Part shown: piece by piece, positions 1 through 8,000 of the stretch
Position numbering within the stretch: position 1 is the first letter of the stretch
Layout: every line of letters begins with the position of its first letter
Notes under the pieces: model-generated
What the model was told of the DNA's origin: nothing
Database searches by the model: none
The model's input: the letters and a program-made list of their open reading frames with translations, nothing else
IMG/VR virus record: IMGVR_UViG_3300033979_000485
Location: 1-27,598 of that record
DNA length: 27,598 nucleotides
From: a virus
Strand: one strand, 5' to 3'
Translations under genes and position numbers: made by a program

Positions 1-333
1 CACTTCGCCCTTGTCGTCCAGCTCGGGCTGCACCGGGGGCTGGGCCAGCCGGCGCTGGGCAGCTTCCAGGGCCCAGGTCTCGCGCAGCAGCGCCATGTCG
101 GCACGCGCCTGGACGCCCGCGTCCCGCGAAGCCAGCGTTGCGGCGGCGAAGGCCGCGACCTGCGCCCGGTCATCGTCGTCCATCGCGTAGATGCCCAGCA
201 TGTTGCCGGTGACCTTGCGGTTGAGCACCTGCTCGTCGACCACCGAGAACTGTGACCTGAGCATGGCCTCGGTGCGGTTGGCGATGTCGGCCTCGGACCA
301 GTCGTCGTTGGCCATCAGATCCACGAAGCTCAT
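1..333 (-). CDS. Hypothetical phage protein after the tail fibre (partial, 3' end outside window)
   Basis: This leftward frame opens with ATG at 333-331 and stays open to the window edge, giving 111 residues with no stop, so the C-terminus is missing. It begins MSFVDLMANDDWSEADIANR and is acidic and helical in character, rich in Ala, Asp and Glu, with no signal peptide or membrane segment. Its start overlaps the stop of the tail fibre gene in an ATGA arrangement (TGA at 332-330), so translation is probably coupled to the fibre. Short proteins of this kind often follow tail fibre genes in betaproteobacterial prophages. A fibre-associated or chaperone role is possible, but I cannot assign a function. 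Confidence 0.8.
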   Translation of the reverse strand, partial: MSFVDLMANDDWSEADIANRTEAMLRSQFSVVDEQVLNRKVTGNMLGIYAMDDDDRAQVAAFAAATLASRDAGVQARADMALLRETWALEAAQRRLAQPPVQPELDDKGEV

Positions 334-3300
334 TGCACGCTCCTCGATGCCTGGATCTGCACCCAGGTGGTGTTGCCCGGCGCGGTGCCGAAGCGGATGG
401 TTTCCCGGAACCCATCGAAACGGCGGGTCCAGTCCTTGGTCGCGCCTTCCTGCTTGGCGGTGCCGGCAGACGACACTTCCTCGGCCTCGTAGCCCACCGG
501 CAGGTGGAAGTCGGTGAAGTTGATCTGCACGCCCGAGGCGCTGGCCGTGGCCGCTGCCGACAGGTAGATCGTGGTGCCGCTGATGGCGACGATGGTCGCG
601 CCCGCAGGGATGCCAGAGCCCGTGACCGCCGCGCCCACCACGCTGCCCGGGTAGGACAGGTTGGCCACGCTGGTGATGGCGGTGTTGCCGTTGACCGTGG
701 TGGCCGTGAAGCCGCCCACGTAGTCGAAGGCCACCAGATCCTTGTTGAGCCGCGCAGCCGCCTCGGCACGGCGCACCAGTTCCTCGCGCAGGCCGTAGGC
801 CGGGATGCTGACGTCCACGCCCGGGTTGGTGGTGCTGCGGGCCAGGAGCTGGATGCCCGAGGCGGCAGCCGCCCGGGTGTAGCTGCCTGCCGGCACCGGG
901 GTGACGCTGGTGCGCACCAGCCCGGCCCACTCGCTCTCGTTGGCCGCGCTCACGGCGATCCACCGGTCGGTGGCGTCGTCGTAGGTCAGGTCGACGATGT
1001 TGCCGCTGTCAGGCAGGCAGCACTTGGCCCCGGCGCGGAAGAGCTGCTTCTCCTGCTCGTACATCCAGACCGACTGCTCGGCCGTGGGCACGGTGGCGCT
1101 GAGCTTGAGCAGCGCGATGCTGCCCGGGAAGGGCGCGTCCAGGGCTTGGCTGTTGCCGATGGTCAGCGTGGCACTGCTGTTGTTCAGCGTGAGCAGCGGG
1201 TTGCCCCGGGTGGCTGCGACCTCGACACCGTTGACCCGGATGGACAGGGTGCCATCGGTGGTGTAGCACGCCTCAGCCTTCAGCCACGTGGCGGTGTTGT
1301 AGGCCGCGCTGGTTGTGACGGTGCGGGTGGTGGTGCCGTCGAAAGCAGTGGCGGTGAGCCGACAGGCAGCGTCTGTGCCCAACCTGATATACGGACCCGA
1401 GGAATGGGCACGTGAAGCGGCGTCCCCCGGAATTGCGAGCGGAGTACCCGTAGTCTCAACATACGGAGATACTACATCTCCTTCATTGATTTGGAGTTCT
1501 GCCAAGTATATGGTCAGCGCAGAGGCGAATGTCCCGCTAGCCATGGCAAACAAAGACTGCCAACCAGAAGAAACACCGGTGTATGAGTTAGTTGTGGTTT
1601 GCCAGACTCCGGCCGCTGATGCTGACAGCGGGGAAAAAGAATCGCCACTGCCGAGATTACCTGCCATACCTAGACTGACTGATTCTCCAGCGGCAATATC
1701 CCTGGACAGCGCATACGCAAAACGACGGGTATATCGCTTCGTAGCCGTCTCTGTAATTTTCGAGTTGTCGTTACTTCCGAAATTCAGCAGGTAGGAATTC
1801 GAAAAACTAGCCCCGGCAGCAATGTCGATCTTTACGACATTAGATTTACCGCTGTAGGTGGCAGAAGAAATTGTTACACCGGATATACCGTAGGTAAACG
1901 GAGTTAGGCTGGTGGACCTCGGGAACAAATTCCCACGCCACAAGTAATTGACCCACGCCGAGCACGACCACTCCCCGGTGCCGAAGTCGAGATCGGCGCT
2001 GTAGGGCTCCCGGGCGTAGTTGCTGACCGAGAAGCCCGAGTAGGCCACCAGCTCGGCGGCTGCGGCGACTTCGGAGCGGGTCAGGGTGCCGGTGACGAGT
2101 GCTCCAGCGAGTTGGTATGAACGGTTTGTCACACCGACCAACGTCATCTTCAGGTTGTCGACAACAAAATTGGCACCAGCGACTGTGCTAAGGATTTGAA
2201 GTTCGAAATAACCATCGCTCCTGATTAGTGCGAAACCGCGGATTGTCGTAGGTCCGACTACGGTCGAATTGCTAAAAGCTCCAGCATTGCCTGCAAACTC
2301 AAGCCGAATGCGCCCAGAGCCAGAGATAACATCTGCCTCGACTGCGTACACCCCAGGTGCAACAGTTAACGCCCCCGTACCCACACCTGTGAAAGCATTA
2401 CCTGCCGTCACAACTAACTGCCCAGATACAACGCTGGCTGATCCTCCAATCGGTACGGTAAAAAAGCTATTCGTGCCGCTTGAAAAATCACCGTTAGGGA
2501 TTATTGACGACTGCGCGGCTACAGCTCCTGTTGCGTTATCCGACAGGAAGGTGCGCCGGATGTCGCCGGGTTGGTGGCCGGTGTTGAAGAGGCTGGTGAC
2601 GATTGCACCTGAGCTACGACCGACGCTCGCTTCGTGGATGCGCAACCAGCCAACGCGATTGCTGCTTGCCAGGACAAAGTTGTTTCCGAAGCCAGCGGCG
2701 GCGGACGGCGTGCCACGCACGCAATCCGGGAAAGTGCTTTGCGATATTGCGCTTAGCGCAGAATTGACTTCCGGGTTTGCGACGTAATACATAGACGAAC
2801 CAACCCCGGCATTGCATAAATACCCACGATTGTTCGCCCTGTTTATTGAGGAGCCGTAGCCTGCAAAACCACTAAAAGAAGTCTTGCTGCTCTCGTTGAA
2901 AAATAGTTGAGGAGCACCCTCTGCCATGCCGAAAATCAGAGGGTCGACGATGTTGTCATCAGGTATGCGCTTGGGTGTTTTGGGGGCAGTAACGAACAAA
3001 CCCTCCATGTTTATCCCACTGAGAGCAACAGTGGAAATCAGAACAGGTGCGTAGAGTGACGTAAGCCGGCTGGAGATGTTTCCGTTGTAGTACAGCGATC
3101 CGTGATGTAGATAGGCGGCATCTCTGGGAAAATTCCAGATCCAGAAATGCCCGGAGTTGTTCATAGCTCTGTGAAAGCCGAAAACACCGTTGGCCATAGA
3201 TCTGGCCACCCCGTTGATAGCGTTGGTACCGCCAGGATTGCCAAATTGTGCGTAGTTGAACCGGATCCACATTGGGAATCCGGGGGTCGTCAGGTCATAA

Positions 3301-4124
3301 AACGTCGTGCCGTTTGCAGCTCCAGATTCAGACACAATGCCGACAATTTTCGGAAAGTCGCGCTTGTTGCCCCGGAAGACCTGGGTGATGCCGCTGCTGG
3401 CATTGAGTCTGTAGAACAGGCCATCGGTGGTGCGCTGGAAGTAATCGCCCGTCGTGGCCCCTGACACCGCACGCGCCGCAGATTCACTGGCCTGGGCGCC
3501 GAGCCACTTGCCGTTGATGTCCTCGTTCCACCAGCTCGTGTGCTGGCACTTCTCCGTCCACGCGCCACCGTCGCTGTCCTTCGATGTGTCGTAGACGAAC
3601 ATCGCCGTGACCGCGTTGGGACTGCGGTGCAGCGCTGCGGCGTTGACGCCCGACAGATCCTGCTGCACCACGCTGGACGCGCTGGCGGCGTGGCCTGCGG
3701 CTACCGAGGCGGCGTTCTGCGCCGCGATGACGGCGGCTTGTTGGGCGGCGGTGTTGCCGTAGATGGCCAGGGCGCTGGCGGCGCTGCCTGCGGCCTCGCC
3801 GGCCTTGGTGTTGGCCGTGGTGGCGCTGGCGGCGGCGGCGCTGGCGCTGGCGCTGGCTGCCGCCGCCTGCGTGGTGGCGGTGCTTGCCGAGGCGGCGGCT
3901 GAGGACTGCGAAGCTGCCGCGGCCACGCGGCTGGCATCCGCGGCCACGGCGTCGGCGTCGGCCTCGACCGCGTTGTTGTAGACGTTGGTGGCGGCCGCGT
4001 TCATCTCGCTGCGCATGGTGGGCAGCGCGCCCAGGAAGGCGTCGGCCAGCGTGGCGAAGGTGCTGGGGTTGTTGCGGCTCGGCGGGGTGGGCAGGGCCTG
4101 GATCGTGGGCGGCGTGGTGGGCAT
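330..4124 (-). CDS. Mosaic tail fibre / receptor-binding protein
   Basis: This 1264-residue protein is most likely the side or tip fibre that recognises the host surface. Residues about 40-160 are an Ala-rich, Ser/Thr-dotted stalk with coiled-coil potential. Residues about 255-535 are a Gly/Asn-rich beta domain ending in WLRIHEA and GDIRRTFLSDN. Residues about 535-665 look like a jelly-roll carbohydrate-binding module (NGDFSSG start, VDNLKM end). A LamG/concanavalin-like domain begins at about 695 (DLDFGTGEWSCSAWV), is broken at about 726-900 by a second CBM-like segment (NLFPRS to VSPYVETTGTP), and resumes at PYIRLG. Near the C-terminus is a small beta motif (GSGIPAGATIVAISG). The central third is clearly lower in GC than its flanks. 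A GGAG Shine-Dalgarno precedes the ATG at 4124. Fibre identity is well supported; the exact ligand is unknown. Confidence 0.88.
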   Translation of the reverse strand: MPTTPPTIQALPTPPSRNNPSTFATLADAFLGALPTMRSEMNAAATNVYNNAVEADADAVAADASRVAAAASQSSAAASASTATTQAAAASASASAAAASATTANTKAGEAAGSAASALAIYGNTAAQQAAVIAAQNAASVAAGHAASASSVVQQDLSGVNAAALHRSPNAVTAMFVYDTSKDSDGGAWTEKCQHTSWWNEDINGKWLGAQASESAARAVSGATTGDYFQRTTDGLFYRLNASSGITQVFRGNKRDFPKIVGIVSESGAANGTTFYDLTTPGFPMWIRFNYAQFGNPGGTNAINGVARSMANGVFGFHRAMNNSGHFWIWNFPRDAAYLHHGSLYYNGNISSRLTSLYAPVLISTVALSGINMEGLFVTAPKTPKRIPDDNIVDPLIFGMAEGAPQLFFNESSKTSFSGFAGYGSSINRANNRGYLCNAGVGSSMYYVANPEVNSALSAISQSTFPDCVRGTPSAAAGFGNNFVLASSNRVGWLRIHEASVGRSSGAIVTSLFNTGHQPGDIRRTFLSDNATGAVAAQSSIIPNGDFSSGTNSFFTVPIGGSASVVSGQLVVTAGNAFTGVGTGALTVAPGVYAVEADVISGSGRIRLEFAGNAGAFSNSTVVGPTTIRGFALIRSDGYFELQILSTVAGANFVVDNLKMTLVGVTNRSYQLAGALVTGTLTRSEVAAAAELVAYSGFSVSNYAREPYSADLDFGTGEWSCSAWVNYLWRGNLFPRSTSLTPFTYGISGVTISSATYSGKSNVVKIDIAAGASFSNSYLLNFGSNDNSKITETATKRYTRRFAYALSRDIAAGESVSLGMAGNLGSGDSFSPLSASAAGVWQTTTNSYTGVSSGWQSLFAMASGTFASALTIYLAELQINEGDVVSPYVETTGTPLAIPGDAASRAHSSGPYIRLGTDAACRLTATAFDGTTTRTVTTSAAYNTATWLKAEACYTTDGTLSIRVNGVEVAATRGNPLLTLNNSSATLTIGNSQALDAPFPGSIALLKLSATVPTAEQSVWMYEQEKQLFRAGAKCCLPDSGNIVDLTYDDATDRWIAVSAANESEWAGLVRTSVTPVPAGSYTRAAAASGIQLLARSTTNPGVDVSIPAYGLREELVRRAEAAARLNKDLVAFDYVGGFTATTVNGNTAITSVANLSYPGSVVGAAVTGSGIPAGATIVAISGTTIYLSAAATASASGVQINFTDFHLPVGYEAEEVSSAGTAKQEGATKDWTRRFDGFRETIRFGTAPGNTTWVQIQASRSVQ
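1370..1950 (-). other. Low-GC CBM-like module nested inside the fibre LamG domain
   Basis: Base composition changes sharply near 1950 and near 1370-1430, with AT-richer sequence between. The encoded segment, about residues 726-905, opens NLFPRS and closes with AELQINEGDVVSPYVETTGT, a pattern typical of phage carbohydrate-binding jelly rolls. The high-GC sequence on either side reads as the two halves of a single LamG domain (WSCSAWV before, PYIRLG after). I infer insertion of a foreign module into a surface loop. Boundaries are approximate. Confidence 0.6.
2100..2545 (-). other. Low-GC CBM-like module between fibre domains
   Basis: A second AT-richer block encodes about residues 527-675 of the fibre. 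It begins IIPNGDF and ends FVVDNLKMTLVG, which fits a CBM4/9-type jelly roll in sequence pattern. It lies between the conserved GDIRRTFLSDN segment and the start of the LamG-like domain, at a linker and not inside a domain. Composition and edges were judged by eye. Confidence 0.5.
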
Positions 4125-4143
4125 CTTCAGAAACTCCAGGGTG

Positions 4144-5043
4144 TCAGGTCAGGCCCTCGACTTCGAGGGACACGAGCGCGGTGGTGGGGTAGGCGACGTC
4201 GATGCTGAAGTCGCGGTACCAGCCGTAGACGACGAGCGGGGCGTAGATCGGGTCGTCGGCGCCGATCCAGATGCATGGCGTGGCGCGGATGTCGCTGAGC
4301 ACGCGCTGCACCCCGTTCATGCGCACGGCGTCCAGGAACATGCGCGCCGTCATGCGCTTGGCAAAGGTGCGCGGCACGAAGGTGGTGATGCCGAATTCGT
4401 CGGTCTGCTTGACCGAGTAATCGGTGATGCCGGCGGTGGCGCCGTACTCGGCTTCGCCCAGGTCGTAGCTCTGGCCGAAGACCAGGTTGCCGATGGCCAC
4501 CGCGCCGCCGCCGGTAAGCGTGACGACGAGCTGGCCGTTGAGGTACAGCGGCAGATCGGTCAGCACCACCTCGCCGAGCTGGACGAATGGCTCGAAGAAG
4601 TAGCCGAACCAGTCGAGGATGATGGTGCCGTCCAGCGCCTTGGTGACGGTGTAGACCGTGGTGCCACCGGGCGAATCCTTCAGCGTGACCGTCAGGCTGC
4701 TGCCCACCAGGCCGACGGCGGCCACGCTGTTGACGTAGCCCACGTTCACCGTGACGCTGAGGCTGCTGGTGGCCTGGCTGGCGGTGCTGACCTGCTCGTC
4801 GAACATGGCCCAGCGGTTGGTGGGGCCGACGGCCAGCCAGTTGGTGCTGTCCAGCTCGGGCGCGGTGGCGGTGGTGCCGGCCACCAGGCGCTCGTAGATG
4901 CGGTGCGTCTGCGTGCGGATGGCGCGGTCGCCCTGGGCGTAGGCGGTGGCGGCGTTCCAGGCGGTTTCGCCGGTGGCGGGCTCGGCAATGCTGGCGGCGG
5001 CCAGCATGGCGTCGGTCATGCTCTTGGGCTTGATGACTTTCAT
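4144..5043 (-). CDS. Tail protein with possible carbohydrate-binding segment
   Basis: This is a 299-residue protein encoded directly after the tape measure, where tail-tip or distal tail components are expected. Residues about 25-65 (TAWNAATAYAQGDRAI, then YERLVAG and NWLAVGPTNRWAMFD) resemble the aromatic-rich CBM5/12 chitin-binding pattern. The rest is beta-rich and ends with YPTTALVSLEVEGLT. No signal peptide or membrane helix is seen. Its ATG overlaps the tape measure stop (ATGA at 5043-5040), so it is probably co-translated, and the fibre gene starts 19 nt after its stop. Proteins of this form recur in betaproteobacterial siphovirus tails. It has no obvious lambda M or L counterpart, and its precise position in the tail tip is inferred. 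Confidence 0.75.
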   Translation of the reverse strand: MKVIKPKSMTDAMLAAASIAEPATGETAWNAATAYAQGDRAIRTQTHRIYERLVAGTTATAPELDSTNWLAVGPTNRWAMFDEQVSTASQATSSLSVTVNVGYVNSVAAVGLVGSSLTVTLKDSPGGTTVYTVTKALDGTIILDWFGYFFEPFVQLGEVVLTDLPLYLNGQLVVTLTGGGAVAIGNLVFGQSYDLGEAEYGATAGITDYSVKQTDEFGITTFVPRTFAKRMTARMFLDAVRMNGVQRVLSDIRATPCIWIGADDPIYAPLVVYGWYRDFSIDVAYPTTALVSLEVEGLT

Positions 5044-8000
5044 GGCGCGGCCACCGTCTGCAGGCTGTTGCCGTCGGGCGTGACGCGCTCGAGGATGCGC
5101 GACGTCTTGGCGGTATGGCTGGCCGTGGCGGCCATGGCGGCGTGCAGGTTGGCCATCTCGGCGCGCAGGGCGCGCACCTCAGCGGCCAGCAGCTCTTCGC
5201 GCCGCTGCCCGTTGCCCAGCATGGCGGCGGTATCGGCGGCAGACCAGTAGCGGGCGGGGCCCGTGGCCTCGAGCTCGGGGCCGCGCTCGCCGACGATGCG
5301 CAGGCCGCCGGAGTGCAGGCCGCCCATTGCGAAGGCGGGGACACCACCGAGCGAGCGGATCAGGTCGCGCAGTGCGTTGACCTGCGGCTCGTAGGCGCGC
5401 AGCGCGGCCTGGGCCTCGGCTTCGGCCTGCTGCGCGGCGGCAAAGGCGGGGTTGGCGCGCTCCTCGTAAATGCCGCCCTTGGCGAAGCCAAGCCAGTCAT
5501 ACCGCGTGCCTACGCGCACGCTGGTGGTGGCCGGCGTGCCGGCCAGCGTGGCCTGGGCGCTCTGCACGTTGCCTTGCAAGCTGCCCAGGTAGGAGCTGGC
5601 GCTCTTCAGGTCAGCCTGCGCGCGCTGCAGGTCTTGCTGGCGCTTCACCTCGGCCTGCTGCGCGGCGGTCTGCATGTTGATCGCGCTGATGACCTGCGAC
5701 AGCCGGTCGGCCACCAGCGTGTTGCCGCTGGTGATGCGGTCCACCAGCAGCAGGCTGGTGGGGTCGCTTTCGCTCAGCTTGGCCAGCACGCGAGCGAGCG
5801 TTGAATCGCTGCTGGCCAGGAAGCTGATGGCCCGGCTCTGCTCGTCGATCACGCCCCCGGTAGCATCGGCGACCGAGCCGGTGGTGGCGGTGGTGCGGTT
5901 TGCGGCGGTAACGATGTCGCCGGTACCCAGGATGACCGAGCGCACGCGCTCTGCGGTCAGCTCTTGCAGGCTGACTTGGGCGTCACTGTTGCGGTCTGCG
6001 CGCGCGATCAGCGCCCGGATCTGGTCGTCGCTGGCCTTGCCCGCCAGCCCGCGCTGCAGCTCTTCGAAGGTGAGCAGTCCGTCGACGTTGGCGTCCAGAC
6101 CATCAAAGCCGGCGATCAGTTCGCCGGTCAGCGTCAGGATGCGCTGGGCGACATCGACGGTGCTGCGGTTGACGAGTTCCAGGCGTTGGCGCACCTGGTC
6201 GGCCGCAAGCTCTTGCACGCTGACCTGCCTGTCGCCATTGGTATCCACGCGCGCGATCAGCGCCCGGATCTGGTCGTCGCTGGCCTTGCCCGCCAGCCCG
6301 CGCTGCAGCTCTTCGAAGGTGAGCAGGCCGTCGACGTTGGCGTCGAGCGCCTGCATCGCGCTGGCGATGGCGCCGCTGGAGCCGAGCGAAGCATTGATGG
6401 CTTGCAGCAGCGTGGTGTGCTGCTGCAGCGTTTCTACGGTGAGGTTTCCGTTCTGCAGGTCTTCCTGCAGCACCTGCAGGGCGGCGGTGTTGATGTCCAG
6501 CAGCGCGGCCTGGGCGCTGCGCTGGCCGCCCAGGGTGTCGCTGAGAGCGGCCACGCCCTGCAGCTCGGCCGCGATGCGGGCGGCGCCGATGTTGGCTTCG
6601 GCCCGGGTGCGGGCGGTGCCGCGCAGGCTTTCGGCGTAGGTGCTGGCCAGGGCGCCCAGGTTGCCCATGGCGGTGGCATCGCCGGCCTGGGCGGCGGCCA
6701 GGCCGGTGCGGTAAGCGCTGGCGGCGCTGGCGCCCGGGCTGCCCGTGCCCAGCAGCGCGACGATGGTCTGGCGCAGGCTGCTGCCGGCCTGGGCGTAGGC
6801 ATCGGCAGCCTGGCGCGCGGCGTTGGCGGCGGACTGGCTGGCGCTGATCTGCCTGGCCAGGGCGTCGGCGGCGGCGCTGGTGGCGGCGGCGGTGGCGGCG
6901 GCCAGCGCGGCCTGCTCGTCGCGCAGCGCGACGATGCGGTCAAAGAGCGCGCGGTTGCTCTCGTGAATGGCTTCGCGCTCTCGGCGACGCAGCTCTGCGG
7001 TGTCGCCCTGCAGCTGCAGCAGCTGCGTCTCGAGCTGGGCGCGCTCTGACATGACCTGCTGGTAGAGCTGGCGCAGGCTGTCGGCGGTGGTGCCGGCGCC
7101 GCCGGCCAGGCGGGCCATTTCGTCGGCGACGCTGCCGAGTTCTTTGGCGAGCTTCTGCTGAATCTCCTCCTCGGTCAGACCCATGAAGCTGATCTTGATC
7201 TGCCGGTTGAAGCCGTTGACGGCATCGGCGGCTAGGCCCATGTCGCGGGCCATCTGCATGGTGCTGTCGCGCAGCGTGGTCAGGCTGGTGTCGAGGAAGG
7301 CTTCAAGCTCGGGCTGCACCCCTTGGCGCGTGGTCTTGTCGCTGCGGAACAGGCCGCCCTTGTAGGAGTTGTACTGGCTGCCATCGAAGCCGCTGCCGGT
7401 GAGGAAGCCTTCGATGCCGGTGTCCTTGAGCTTGCGGCCGAACAGGGGCTGCCACAGCGCGGCCAGCGCGCCAGCGGCGGCCAGCCAGGGCAGCGCGGTG
7501 GCAAACGCTGCCCCGGCGCCCATGGCGCCGCCAGCGCCCGCGGTGGTGGGCCCGGCCAGGCCGGCGGCCAGCGATGCGCCCTGCATGCCGCTGCCGAACA
7601 GGCCCAGGCTGGTGCTGCCGATGGCGTTGCCGAAGCCGCCGATCAGCCCGCCCAGGCTGCTGGCGGCCGAGCCGCTGACGGCGCCGACCAGACTGCTGAT
7701 GCTGTTGACCCCGCTGAGTATGGACAAGCCCCCGGCGCCGCCGCCCGTGCTGGCGGCAGCCGTGCCGGCCAAGCCCAGGCTGCCCACGATGACGCGGGCC
7801 ACGGGGTCGACGATGGCCTTGATGATGGGCTGCAGCACCAGGGTGCTGAAGTAGCGCTTCAGTGCGTCGCCTGCGCTCTTGCCGCCGGACATCAGCGCGT
7901 CGGCCAGGGATTGGCCGACCTGGTCGACGGTGCGTTCCCACTGCGCGGCCGCGTCCTTGGCCGCCTGGTCGTTGGCCTGGCGCACGCGCTGGTCGCCCAG

